Shown piece by piece: positions 8,277-15,858 of a stretch of DNA of 64,000 bases (position 1 is the first letter of the stretch; each line of letters begins with the position of its first letter). The translations under genes were made by a program, and so were the position numbers. Source of the DNA: Caproicibacter fermentans (GTDB taxonomy: Bacteria; Bacillota; Clostridia; Oscillospirales; Acutalibacteraceae); NCBI RefSeq assembly GCF_009746625.1, contig NZ_VWXL01000084.1:1-64000 (forward strand). Reading direction: 5' to 3'. The notes beneath the pieces were generated by a model. It saw nothing but the letters and a program-made list of their open reading frames with translations. It did not search any database and had not been told where the DNA came from.

Positions 8277-8408
8277 ATGCCGGCGGAAAACAGCGGACAG
8301 GAAGAACAATTTGAAATGAAACCTGAGAAAACGAAAGATTTGGGGCATTATAAAGAGATAGAAAGAGTTTGGGCTTCCTATATTAAAATTTTGGACTTTT
8401 TATCTTGA
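8277..8408 (+). CDS. Possible 43-codon ORF behind the orphan BirA operator
   Basis: An ATG five bases after the orphan operator opens a 43-codon frame (MPAENSGQEE at the start, IKILDFLS at the end). It has no Shine-Dalgarno site and its base composition is more AT-rich than neighbours. Its TGA stop lies inside the TTGACA box of the rplM promoter. It may be a gene remnant or chance. No family recognised. Confidence 0.2.
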   Translation: MPAENSGQEEQFEMKPEKTKDLGHYKEIERVWASYIKILDFLS

Positions 8409-8433
8409 CACGGAACCGGGCGTGTGGTAAGAT
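8405..8433 (+). promoter_or_regulatory. rplM-rpsI promoter
   Basis: TTGACA at 8405-8410, a 17-base spacer and TAAGAT at 8428-8433. Confidence 0.8.
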
Positions 8434-8448
8434 CAAATATGCAAATTC

Positions 8449-8469
8449 CCGCGCGGATTCAGCGCGCGG
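8449..8469 (+). promoter_or_regulatory. Hairpin in the rplM leader
   Basis: CCGCGCG, a seven-base loop, CGCGCGG, then TTTTGATT, in the roughly 90-base leader of rplM. An L13 autoregulatory leader is known in Firmicutes; whether this is a form of it needs a covariance-model search. Confidence 0.4.
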
Positions 8470-8531
8470 TTTTGATTCCCGCAACAATTGGGAATAAGAG
8501 GATGCCGATCAAATTTCAGGAGGTAACAACC

Positions 8532-8960
8532 ATGTCCACCTATATGCCGAAAGCCGGCAGTGTTGAGCACAAGTGGTATGTCATCGACGCCGCCGGAAAG
8601 CCGCTTGGGCGCGTTGCCGCACAGGCTGCCGCTCTGCTTCGCGGCAAGCATAAAACAATTTTCGCACCGCATGTCGACTGCGGCGACCATGTCATTATCA
8701 TCAACTGCCGCGAGTCGGTTCTGACCGGCGGCAAGCTGCACAAGAAGATCTACTATCAGCCAACGCTGTATGTCGGCCACATGAAGAAGGTAAAAGCATC
8801 TACCCTGATGGAAGAGAAGCCCTGCAAGGCAATGGAACTTGCCGTCAAGGGTATGATCCCGGACAATGCACTTGGCCGCGCCGCAATGGCAAGGCTTCGC
8901 CTGTTTGAGGGCGACCAGCACAGCCACGCCGCCCAGAAGCCGCAGACCTGGGAACTGTAA
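8532..8960 (+). CDS. rplM: 50S ribosomal protein L13
   Basis: 142 residues, full length. Family signatures include KWYVIDAAGKPLGR, AALLRGKHKTIF and the C-terminal GRAAMARLRLFEGDQHSH. L13 is an early-assembly protein binding 23S rRNA. CAGGAGGT precedes the ATG at 8532; an in-frame ATG 36 codons earlier has no site and would add unrelated residues. It forms the standard rplM-rpsI operon, with 15 bases between the genes. Confidence 0.98.
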   Translation: MSTYMPKAGSVEHKWYVIDAAGKPLGRVAAQAAALLRGKHKTIFAPHVDCGDHVIIINCRESVLTGGKLHKKIYYQPTLYVGHMKKVKASTLMEEKPCKAMELAVKGMIPDNALGRAAMARLRLFEGDQHSHAAQKPQTWEL

Positions 8961-8975
8961 GGGGAGGATCAAACT

Positions 8976-9377
8976 ATGTACGAAAAAGCACCTTATTTTT
9001 ACGGAACCGGAAGAAGAAAAAGCAGTGTCGCGCGCGTCAGGGTTTACCAGGGCAGCGGTAAAATCACGATCAACGACCGTGACATTGACGAATATTTCGG
9101 CCTGGAGACGCTCAAGCTGATCGTTCGCCAGCCGCTTGTTCTGACCAAGACCGACGAAAAGTTCGACGTTGTCTGCCGCGTTGCCGGCGGCGGCGTAACC
9201 GGCCAGGCCGGCGCAATCCGTCACGGCATTGCCAGGGCTCTGCTGCAGTATGACACCGAAAACCTCCGCTCCATTCTGAAAAAGGCCGGGTTCCTGACCC
9301 GCGACCCGAGAATGAAGGAACGTAAGAAGTACGGTCTGAAAGCAGCCCGCCGCGCACCCCAGTTCTCAAAGAGATAA
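8976..9377 (+). CDS. rpsI: 30S ribosomal protein S9
   Basis: 133 residues. Starts [15 protein letters not shown] and ends with the conserved basic tail [17 protein letters not shown], whose last arginine contacts the P-site tRNA anticodon arm. Second gene of the rplM operon, preceded by GGGGAGG and followed by a strong terminator. Confidence 0.98.
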   Translation: MYEKAPYFYGTGRRKSSVARVRVYQGSGKITINDRDIDEYFGLETLKLIVRQPLVLTKTDEKFDVVCRVAGGGVTGQAGAIRHGIARALLQYDTENLRSILKKAGFLTRDPRMKERKKYGLKAARRAPQFSKR

Positions 9378-9398
9378 TTTTATTGGAAAAGCATTCAG

Positions 9399-9428
9399 GG
9401 CTCGGCGCATCGGCGCCGGGCCTTTTTT
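9399..9428 (+). terminator. rplM-rpsI terminator
   Basis: GGCTCGGCGC, a four-base loop, GCGCCGGGCC and six T residues. Confidence 0.88.
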
Positions 9429-9506
9429 GCAAAGGGTCGCTTTGTCCATGTCCGCGGCTTTGGCGCGGGAGGCTTTGCGAACGGTTGGAGGAAGGAGACA
9501 AACACG

Positions 9507-9980
9507 ATGGAACTCTTGATTAGAACGGCGGGAAAAAGCGACTATGGCGCGGTTCATGAGCTGCTTTGCTGCCTTCATCGGCTTCACGTGTCCGCGCGGC
9601 CGGATGTTTTCGCGGAGGCGGACCCGATGACGGAAGAGGAGTATGCCTCGTTGCTGGAGAATGCGGGGAAATTCACCATCGTCGCTCAGGAAAAGGAAGG
9701 CGGGGTCGCGGGCTTCTGCTCCGTCACGCTGCGGAGCCCGTCGGAAAGGCCGGAGTTGAAAAAACGCACGGTGGCGTTTGTCAACGATCTGTGCGTCATG
9801 GAAAGGCTCAGGAACCGCGGAATCGGGAAGCGCCTGCTGGAAGAGGCAAGGAATATCTCCCGGCGGAAAGGAGCGGAAAGCATGGAGCTGACGGTTTGGT
9901 CCTTCAACCGGGCAGCGTACCGGCTTTATCGGGAAATGGGAATGTCTGAACGAAGCATCATACTGGAACAGCGGCTTTAA
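9507..9980 (+). CDS. GNAT family N-acetyltransferase
   Basis: 157 residues. The GNAT core is visible as VNDLCVMERLRNRGIGKRLL (motif A, the acetyl-CoA pyrophosphate loop RxxGxG/A) around residues 92-111 and the late WSFNRAAYRLYREMGM helix (motif B). Substrate unknown; it could acetylate a small amine or a protein N terminus. GGAGGAAGGAG precedes the ATG. It stands alone between two terminators. Confidence 0.88.
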   Translation: MELLIRTAGKSDYGAVHELLCCLHRLHVSARPDVFAEADPMTEEEYASLLENAGKFTIVAQEKEGGVAGFCSVTLRSPSERPELKKRTVAFVNDLCVMERLRNRGIGKRLLEEARNISRRKGAESMELTVWSFNRAAYRLYREMGMSERSIILEQRL

Positions 9981-10017
9981 ACAGGCCGTGTTTTCAGAAA
10001 GCGCGGCACCCGGGTTA

Positions 10018-10053
10018 ATCCCCTGCAAAAGAAATATTGCAGGGGATTTTTTT
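10018..10053 (+). terminator. Terminator after the GNAT gene
   Basis: ATCCCCTGCAA, an eight-base loop, TTGCAGGGGAT and a T run. Confidence 0.88.
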
Positions 10054-10380
10054 ATTTCAATCAAGAAGAAACAGATACAAACGCATGACAAAAAGTTACA
10101 AAATATAATAAAAACTGCAGTAAATCGAAAATCCAGGTGCCGCGCGCTTTTCGGAGTATTTGTGTACAAAGTGTGAACGAGAAAAAGCAATTTTGGTGCC
10201 GATCCCGCATAAAAAACAGGGCTGTAACAGTTGTAACAGGTTTGTAACCGGTCATTTTCTTACATGTTGCACAGAAATCGAGGTCGCTTTCAACCATCCA
10301 CCACCGGTAATAATGTCAGATCAGGAACTAAAAACGGTTAACGTATGTGAAACTTGCACAAATTAAAACGCCGTGATGAT
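10054..10380. other. AT-rich intergenic region, no gene
   Basis: About 330 bases, visibly more AT-rich than the flanks, with no supported gene. It holds three near-identical TGTAAC(A/C) heptamers (listed separately) and ends at the promoter of the DUF348/3D protein. Confidence 0.5.
10223..10249 (+). repeat. Three TGTAAC(A/C) direct repeats
   Basis: TGTAACA at 10223-10229, TGTAACA at 10232-10238 and TGTAACC at 10243-10249, start-to-start distances of 9 and 11 bases, about 130 bases upstream of a strong promoter. The near-helical spacing suggests a regulator binding array; no known regulator is assigned. Confidence 0.5.
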
Positions 10381-10409
10381 TTGACATATGGGCAATCGGT
10401 GAATATAAT
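10381..10409 (+). promoter_or_regulatory. Consensus sigma-A promoter for the 3D-domain protein
   Basis: TTGACA at 10381-10386, a 17-base spacer and TATAAT at 10404-10409, both boxes perfect. It leaves a leader of roughly 88 bases before the start codon. Confidence 0.9.
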
Positions 10410-10503
10410 ATCTCGCATCGATAGAAATCCTCAGCACTGACAGCCGGCAAGTGGGGAAACATACCTGAAAAACATTCGCCGACTGAAGGGAAAGGGTGAA
10501 TTT

Positions 10504-11961
10504 ATGCGTAAGAAACTCGAGCCTGTTTTCCGTTTTTTTCAAAGGCTTGCAAAGACGATGAAAAACGCCTGTCATTCCGGGCTGCTTCGGCGGGCCGGCG
10601 CTTCTGTGTCGGGAGCGAAGGCGCGGATCTGCCGCTTTTTTATGGGCCTGTGGAAAAATCTGAATTCGGCGCGGAGGGCCGGGCTGTTTCGTCAGCTGGC
10701 CGCGACAGTGTGCGGACGGAAAGAAGTCGCGCTTCTGTTCCTTCGCGAAAGGATTTTGGACAGGGACTCGGCGCTGCGTTCCGCGCTGTTAAAACAGGGC
10801 GCGGCGCTTTTCCTGATGGTTCTTGTAACGGTCGGTTCGGTTGAAACGGTAATGGCTTCCACCCATCTTGCGACCGTCACATGCGACGGGGCCGCAAGCC
10901 GTGTGGAAATGACCTCCCCGGAAACGGACCAGATTCTTTTGAAGGCAGGGGTTCAGACCGGCCCCGACGACCTGATTTCGCGCAGCGACGACCCGGATCA
11001 TGCCGGCGACGTCCTCATCACGGTGAAAACCGCGCGGAAAGTTAACGTTGAAGCGGACGGAACGGACAAAACGGTCACCGCGCATTACGGCGACACGGTG
11101 GGCGACGTGCTGGATCAGGCCGGCGTCAGCCTTGACTCCGACGACCTGGTGACTCCCGCCGAAAGCAAGCCGGTCGAAGACGGAACCGGCATTCAGGTAA
11201 CGCGGATGGTGCGGGTCACGGTTGCCGTGGACGGCGCGAAGGTTTCCGCCACCGTCAAAGAGGGCAGCGTTTCCGACGCGGTCCGGCAGGCGGGCGTTTC
11301 GCTCGGTTCGGAAGACACGCTGAATGTTTCGCCGGACGAAACGGTCAATCAGGGAATGGAAATCGACGTTTCCCGCGTCACTTACAAAGAAGAGACCGAA
11401 ACGCGTGAAGTTCCGTTCCAAAAGATCACGCAGAAGGATTCCTCTCTTGCCGCCGGGAAAACGAAGATTAAGACGGCGGGCAAAAACGGGAGCGCACAGG
11501 TGGTCCTGCGCCGGAAGCTGGTCGACGGCAAGGTCGCCGAAACGCAGACCGTGAGCACGTCCGTCGTGACAAAGCCGGTTGATCAGGTCACGCTGGTCGG
11601 CACAAAGAAGACCGCGGTGAGGGCGGTCGGGTCCAACGGGACTCTGACGGATAAAAGCGGAAAAACGATAAAATATAAAAAAGTTCTGACCGGAAAATGC
11701 TCCTGCTACACCGGGGGCGGCTGGACCTCCACGGGAGCCAAGGCCGCGTTCGGGCGCGTGGCGGTCAATCCGAACCTGATTCCCTACGGAACGAAGCTGT
11801 ATATCGCCTCGCCGGACGGAAAGCTGGTTTACGGGTATGCCGTCGCCTCGGATACGGGCGGCGCCGCGATGCGCGGCATCATCATCGCCGATCTGTATTA
11901 CGACAGCTACTCGCAGTGCATGAAGATCGGCACCAGAACCATGAATGTTTATGTCCTGTAA
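10504..11961 (+). CDS. DUF348/G5/3D domain cell-wall protein (YabE-like)
   Basis: 485 residues. Residues 1-95 are basic and probably cytosolic. One membrane segment (about 99-118) is followed outside by three DUF348 ubiquitin-like repeats, a G5 domain (around 295-365) and a C-terminal 3D domain with CSCYTGGGWTSTGAKAAFG and the ASDTGG catalytic-aspartate motif. YabE/Rpf-like proteins of this build act on peptidoglycan as lytic enzymes. The long N-terminal cytosolic tail is unusual and seems to contain an internal duplication (see findings). It has a consensus promoter and a terminator, so it is monocistronic. The start ATG follows GGGAAAGGGTG. Confidence 0.88.
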   Translation: MRKKLEPVFRFFQRLAKTMKNACHSGLLRRAGASVSGAKARICRFFMGLWKNLNSARRAGLFRQLAATVCGRKEVALLFLRERILDRDSALRSALLKQGAALFLMVLVTVGSVETVMASTHLATVTCDGAASRVEMTSPETDQILLKAGVQTGPDDLISRSDDPDHAGDVLITVKTARKVNVEADGTDKTVTAHYGDTVGDVLDQAGVSLDSDDLVTPAESKPVEDGTGIQVTRMVRVTVAVDGAKVSATVKEGSVSDAVRQAGVSLGSEDTLNVSPDETVNQGMEIDVSRVTYKEETETREVPFQKITQKDSSLAAGKTKIKTAGKNGSAQVVLRRKLVDGKVAETQTVSTSVVTKPVDQVTLVGTKKTAVRAVGSNGTLTDKSGKTIKYKKVLTGKCSCYTGGGWTSTGAKAAFGRVAVNPNLIPYGTKLYIASPDGKLVYGYAVASDTGGAAMRGIIIADLYYDSYSQCMKIGTRTMNVYVL

Positions 11962-11975
11962 GCAAGGGATGGCGG

Positions 11976-12005
11976 AGCGGAGGCCGTTAAGGTCTCCGCT
12001 TTTTT
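11976..12005 (+). terminator. Terminator after the 3D-domain gene
   Basis: AGCGGAGGCC, a five-base loop, GGTCTCCGCT and a T run. Confidence 0.85.
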
Positions 12006-12029
12006 GCGCCGCAGCGGGCCGGAATCCTG

Positions 12030-12058
12030 TTGACACCGGGGACGGGCCGGGTTATAGT
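12030..12058 (+). promoter_or_regulatory. Promoter of the small membrane protein gene
   Basis: TTGACA at 12030-12035, a 17-base spacer and TATAGT at 12053-12058. Confidence 0.75.
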
Positions 12059-12093
12059 GAGAGCGGAACAAAAATGAGGGAGGGAACCTTCTC

Positions 12094-12363
12094 ATGGCTT
12101 ATTTTTACGCCGCGCTGTGGGTGCTGGTCGGCGTGATCCTGATTTTCCGCATGGGAGGGGAAAACCGTGTGTTTTACCCCATCGGCGGATTTTTTCTGAT
12201 CCTCGGCGCGTGGTGGGCGGCGGGCGCCTGCACCGGGCTGAATCTTTTTGCCGGCGCGTGGGGCTGGGCGCTGCGGGCAATCACCGCGGCGGCGCTCTGC
12301 CTTGCCTGTGTGGAATTCGCGCGCGAAATGAAAAAGACCCGCGAAAAGAACAAAAGGGAATAG
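12094..12363 (+). CDS. Small three-span membrane protein, unknown
   Basis: 89 residues with three hydrophobic segments (about 3-18, 27-48 and 53-73) and a very basic tail ending KKTREKNKRE. AGGGAGGG lies upstream of the ATG, and a good promoter precedes it. I do not recognise the family. The tail probably faces the cytosol. Monocistronic, between the 3D-domain gene and rpe. Confidence 0.65.
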   Translation: MAYFYAALWVLVGVILIFRMGGENRVFYPIGGFFLILGAWWAAGACTGLNLFAGAWGWALRAITAAALCLACVEFAREMKKTREKNKRE

Positions 12364-12447
12364 AGCCGCGCAATTCCCGGTTTTTTACTGCCAAATTCAC
12401 AGCCGCAGCATACAATAGAGTGCGGGGCCAATATATTGAAACCGCTT

Positions 12448-12495
12448 TATCATAGATTGTCTGCCGGAGCCCGGCTCCGGCAGACACCTGTGATA
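12448..12495. repeat. Long two-part inverted repeat upstream of rpe
   Basis: TCTGCCGGAGC, CCG, GCTCCGGCAGA form a perfect 11-bp stem, extended outward by TATCATAG and CTGTGATA. No T tract follows on either strand, so it is not an ordinary terminator. It ends 15 bases before the rpe promoter. Confidence 0.6.
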
Positions 12496-12510
12496 GCGCA
12501 TCGGATTCAG

Positions 12511-12539
12511 TTGAAAAAAGCGGCGAAGTAAGGTACAAT
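12511..12539 (+). promoter_or_regulatory. Promoter of the rpe/Rnf-like operon
   Basis: TTGAAA at 12511-12516, a 17-base spacer and TACAAT at 12534-12539, 24 bases before the rpe start. No other promoter is obvious before the Rnf-like genes, so rpe and the locus are probably cotranscribed. Confidence 0.7.
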
Positions 12540-12563
12540 AGGAGCAAACAGGGGGCTGAGTTT

Positions 12564-13214
12564 ATGCTGATTTCCTCTTCCATGCTGGCGTCGGACTTTT
12601 CAAAGCTGAGCGATGAAATTATCCGGATGGATATTTCCGGCGCCGACTGGATTCATCTTGACGTGATGGACGGGCATTTTGTCCCGAACCTGACCTTCGG
12701 GCCGCCGGTCATTGCCGCGATGCGGCCGTTTACGGACAAGCCGTTCGACGTGCATCTGATGATCGACGAGCCGCTGCGCTACGCGCCTGAATTTTTAAAG
12801 GCGGGCGCCGACCTCGTTACCTTTCACGCGGAGTCGTCCTCCGACCCGGACAAAACGATTGAATTGATCCTCTCCGGCGGGGCCAAACCCGCGATGGCGG
12901 TCAAGCCGGGCACGCCCGCGCGCGCGGTTTTTCCGTACCTCGACAGGCTTTTCATGGTGCTCGTCATGACGGTGGAGCCGGGGTTCGGCGGGCAGAAATT
13001 CATGCCCGACATGATGGAAAAGGTCAAAGAGCTGAAGCGGGCGAAGCCGGACCTGCTGGTGCAGGTGGACGGCGGAATCAATTCGGAAACGGTTGCCGAG
13101 GCCGCGCGGGCGGGCGTTGACGTCTGCGTCGCGGGGACCGGCATTTTCAAAGCGCCGGATGCCGCGCAGGCGATCCGGGAACTCAAGGCGGCGGCCGGAG
13201 CGGGCCGGGAATAA
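12564..13214 (+). CDS. rpe: Ribulose-phosphate 3-epimerase
   Basis: 216 residues, TIM barrel. Interconverts ribulose 5-phosphate and xylulose 5-phosphate in the pentose phosphate pathway. Seen: SSMLASDF, HLDVMDGHFVPNLTFG (metal-binding His and catalytic Asp), DVHLMI, TVEPGFGGQKF and VQVDGGIN (second catalytic Asp). It lies 15 bases upstream of the Rnf-like genes on the same strand. In Firmicutes rpe usually follows rsgA (small ribosomal GTPase) and stk/stp genes; that context is absent here. Confidence 0.96.
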   Translation: MLISSSMLASDFSKLSDEIIRMDISGADWIHLDVMDGHFVPNLTFGPPVIAAMRPFTDKPFDVHLMIDEPLRYAPEFLKAGADLVTFHAESSSDPDKTIELILSGGAKPAMAVKPGTPARAVFPYLDRLFMVLVMTVEPGFGGQKFMPDMMEKVKELKRAKPDLLVQVDGGINSETVAEAARAGVDVCVAGTGIFKAPDAAQAIRELKAAAGAGRE

Positions 13215-13229
13215 CGGAGGTACGGTGCG

Positions 13230-14252
13230 ATGCCGTGCGGTGTAAAACTGGAGCTTGAAAAGGAACCCTCGCTGAAGAACCGGATCATTACCATCCCGGC
13301 GCCGAAAAAGCTGTCGGCGCCGAAGATGTTCGCGCCTCTGCGCAAAAAGGCGGGTCCCGCGAAGATTCTGGGCGCGGCGCGTATGGCGGGAATTGTGGAC
13401 GAGCTGGACGGCGAGCCGCTCGCGGAGAAGCTGGAGCGTTTTGCCGCGGCACAGACGGCGGAGCTGATTGCCGTCTGTTTTGACGAGGACCCGAAGACTT
13501 CCGCCGCCCAGGCGGTGCTGAGGGAAAATGCCGACCAGGTGCTGGCCGGGCTGGAGCTCGCGGCCCAGGCCTGCGGCGTCCGGAATCGGAAAATCGCGGC
13601 CGCGTCCCGCGAAGAGGTGAACCGCGTCCGCAAAGACTGCCCCGGCGCGGCGTTTCTGGTTGCGGGAGCCCGCTACCCCGCGGTCGCGCTGCTGCAAAGA
13701 AAACTGGCCGATCAGGGCGGGAAGGCGGGGCTGATCGGCGCGCAGGCCTGCGCCGCCCTCACGGCGGCGGCAGACCGCGGCCTGGCGCAAAGTGAAACGG
13801 TCGTCACGGTGGCGGGCGACGGCGCGTCGAACTGGGTCAACTGCCGCGTTCGCATCGGCACGCCGCTGCGGGATGTGCTTGCGGCGGGGAAGCCGGTTCC
13901 CGGTACGGCGGCGGTCGCGGTGGGGTCCTCGGTCAACGGCAGATGCGTCACCGACCTTTCGGAGCCGGTGACGGCGGTCACCCGCTGCGTCATCGCGATA
14001 AAACGCCTTCCGCGGCGTCCCGCGCTGCCCTGCGTGGGATGCGGGCGGTGCGAGCGCGCCTGCCCGCGCGGCATTATCCCGTGGCTGATTCTGCAGCAGC
14101 TGGAGACCGGGTCGCCGAACCCGTTCCGGCTGTTTAACGTCGAGCGCTGCATCCGGTGTCAGGCCTGCAGCATTGTCTGCCCGTCGCAGATTCCCCTTGC
14201 GGCGGCAGTGGAACGCGCGGAAAAAATCAAGGAAGGCAGGAGTGATCCATGA
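13230..14252 (+). CDS. rnfC: RnfC-like protein, reduced and divergent
   Basis: 340 residues against roughly 430-450 for canonical RnfC. The C-terminal third is typical: CVGCGRCERACPRG and CIRCQACSIVCPSQIPL, two CxxCxxCxxxCP sites for 4Fe-4S clusters, preceded by an SLBB-like segment (VTVAGDGASNWVNCRVRIGTP). The N-terminal barrel domain is missing. In the FMN/NADH domain, the glycine-rich GxGGAGFP region reads GIVDELDGEPLAEKL and the NGAECEP region reads VCFDEDPK, so NADH and FMN binding look lost. Start has CGGAGG. It overlaps rnfD by four bases (ATGA). It may accept electrons from ferredoxin-like partners but should not oxidise or reduce NAD. Homology is clear, function uncertain. Confidence 0.85.
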   Translation: MPCGVKLELEKEPSLKNRIITIPAPKKLSAPKMFAPLRKKAGPAKILGAARMAGIVDELDGEPLAEKLERFAAAQTAELIAVCFDEDPKTSAAQAVLRENADQVLAGLELAAQACGVRNRKIAAASREEVNRVRKDCPGAAFLVAGARYPAVALLQRKLADQGGKAGLIGAQACAALTAAADRGLAQSETVVTVAGDGASNWVNCRVRIGTPLRDVLAAGKPVPGTAAVAVGSSVNGRCVTDLSEPVTAVTRCVIAIKRLPRRPALPCVGCGRCERACPRGIIPWLILQQLETGSPNPFRLFNVERCIRCQACSIVCPSQIPLAAAVERAEKIKEGRSDP

Positions 14253-15220
14253 CCCTGACAAACGCAGCCTCGCCCTATGTGAAAAGCGAATTTACCGTTT
14301 TTTCCATGATGAGCAGGATGCTGCTGGCCTTGCTGGCGCTGCTGATCATTCCCGTCGTCAATTACGGGCTCCGCCCGCTCGTGGTCGCCGGGGCGTCCAT
14401 GCTGACCGCGCTGATCTGCCGGATCCTGTTTTGCCTGGTCCGCAGAAAGAGCATCTCCATTTCCGAGATTTCGGTTTTGGTAACGGGCCTGATGGTCCCG
14501 ATGCTTTTGCCGCTGAATACGCCTCTCTGGCTGCCCTGCGCCGCCTCCGCTTTCGCCGTCCTGGTGGTCCGGGAACCGTTCGGCGGGTTTGGGCGCAACC
14601 CGTTCAACCCCGCCGCCGCCGGCGTCGCGTTTGCATCGCTTTGCTGGCCGAAGCAGGTGTTTTCTTACTTTGACCCCGCAGAGCAGGCGGCCTTTCCGCT
14701 GTTCGGCGCAGGATCGTTCAGCACGGCGCAGTCCCCCGCGGCGGTGCTGAAGCAGGGGTTCAAACCGGACATCCTGCCGCTGAACATGCTGTGGGGCAAT
14801 TTTCCCGGCCCGCTCGGTTCCACGGCGGTTCTGGTCATTGGGGCCTGCGGCGTTCTTCTGTTCCTGTCAAGGTCGGCAAAACCGGAAACGACCGTCTGCT
14901 TTCTCGGCACGGCGGCGCTGATCGCGGCGATGTTTCCGCGCATTCTGTGCAGTCCGCTGACCTCCGTCAAATATGAGCTTTTGTCGGGGTCGCTGTTTTT
15001 TGTTTCCGTATTTATGGTGACCGATCCGGTCACCGCGCCGCGCACGTTTTCGGGGCGGTGCCTTTACGGGGCGTTTGCCGGCGCGGCGGCAATGGCGTTC
15101 CGCTGGTTCGGCGCGTATGAACAGGGCGCGTGCTTCGCGCTGCTGATTGCGAACGCGGCCGCGCCGCTGATGGATTCCGCCGTGTTCTGGTTCCGCGGGT
15201 GGGAGGGGAAGCCGTCATGA
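14249..15220 (+). CDS. rnfD: RnfD-like membrane protein
   Basis: 323 residues with about nine or ten membrane spans. RnfD/NqrB family features: SPYVKSEFTVFSMM at the N terminus, REPFGGFGRNPFNPAAAGVAF, and LLSGSLFFVSVFMVTDPVTAP. Canonical RnfD carries FMN covalently on a threonine in a (S/T)xATPL motif; the matching place here reads FSTAQSPAAVLK, in which the attached threonine is not kept. Flavinylation is therefore doubtful, and no apbE is in the window. Coupled by four-base overlaps to both neighbours. Acts in the cytoplasmic membrane. Confidence 0.88.
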   Translation: MTLTNAASPYVKSEFTVFSMMSRMLLALLALLIIPVVNYGLRPLVVAGASMLTALICRILFCLVRRKSISISEISVLVTGLMVPMLLPLNTPLWLPCAASAFAVLVVREPFGGFGRNPFNPAAAGVAFASLCWPKQVFSYFDPAEQAAFPLFGAGSFSTAQSPAAVLKQGFKPDILPLNMLWGNFPGPLGSTAVLVIGACGVLLFLSRSAKPETTVCFLGTAALIAAMFPRILCSPLTSVKYELLSGSLFFVSVFMVTDPVTAPRTFSGRCLYGAFAGAAAMAFRWFGAYEQGACFALLIANAAAPLMDSAVFWFRGWEGKPS

Positions 15221-15858
15221 AGAATAACAGGCTGGTTCTGCGCGGAGCGGGCTCGATTTTTCTAAACGGCCTGCTGTTCCGCAACCCCGTGCTGATCGGG
15301 GCGCTCGGCATGTACCCGGTGGCCGCCGCGGCGTGGAGCCTGAAAAACGCGGCGGCGCTTTCCGTTCTGTTTTTCGCGGTGTCGCTTCCGACTTCGCTGG
15401 TGCTCTGCGCGCTGGGCATGCTGGTTCCGCGCTGGTTCCGCCCCGGGCTGGTCCTCCTGATATCCGCGGGGTTTTACATTCCGGCGGGGTACCTCGCCAA
15501 CCTGCTGATGCCCGGCTCCGTTACGAGCCTCGGCATGGCCGCGGGCCTGATGATCTGCAACTCGGTTGTTTATTCCCGCGCGGAGGAATACGCGCCGGAG
15601 CATGTGGCCGTGGCGGCCGCTGCCGATTCGCTCGGCTGTTCCGCCGGGTTTTCCGCCGTCGCATTTCTTGTTTCGATGCTGCGTTCGGCCCTGCTCGGCA
15701 CGTTCCGTCTGCCGGCGGGAATCGGGTTTGTCATAGGCCGCGCGGCGGACCTTCCGTTCGCGGGTTTTCTGGCAATCGGGTTTCTGGCGGCTTTGATCCA
15801 GTGGGTCAACCGGCTCAGGGCCGGCGGCGCCCGGCGGATCGGAAGGGGGAATCCGTGA
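15217..15858 (+). CDS. rnfE: RnfE-like membrane protein lacking the cluster cysteines
   Basis: 213 residues, six membrane spans, with the RnfE start FRNPVLIGALGMYPVAA and the RAEEYA loop. In canonical RnfE these read NPVxxQxLGLCPxLA and NCxIxGRAEAFA, whose cysteines hold half of the intramembrane 2Fe-2S cluster shared with RnfA. Here Tyr33 replaces the first cysteine and Ser116 the second; a cysteine does occur two residues earlier, at 114. The gene is intact, starts at the ATG overlapping the rnfD stop, and is followed directly by the rnfA-like gene. Named by homology; redox function is doubtful. Confidence 0.85.
   Translation: MKNNRLVLRGAGSIFLNGLLFRNPVLIGALGMYPVAAAAWSLKNAAALSVLFFAVSLPTSLVLCALGMLVPRWFRPGLVLLISAGFYIPAGYLANLLMPGSVTSLGMAAGLMICNSVVYSRAEEYAPEHVAVAAAADSLGCSAGFSAVAFLVSMLRSALLGTFRLPAGIGFVIGRAADLPFAGFLAIGFLAALIQWVNRLRAGGARRIGRGNP

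Noticed and set aside
10416-10503. c-di-AMP (ydaO-type) riboswitch upstream of the 3D-domain gene
   Set aside because: GGGGAAAC and GGGTGAAT occur in order, but the conserved 3' half is missing before the start codon.
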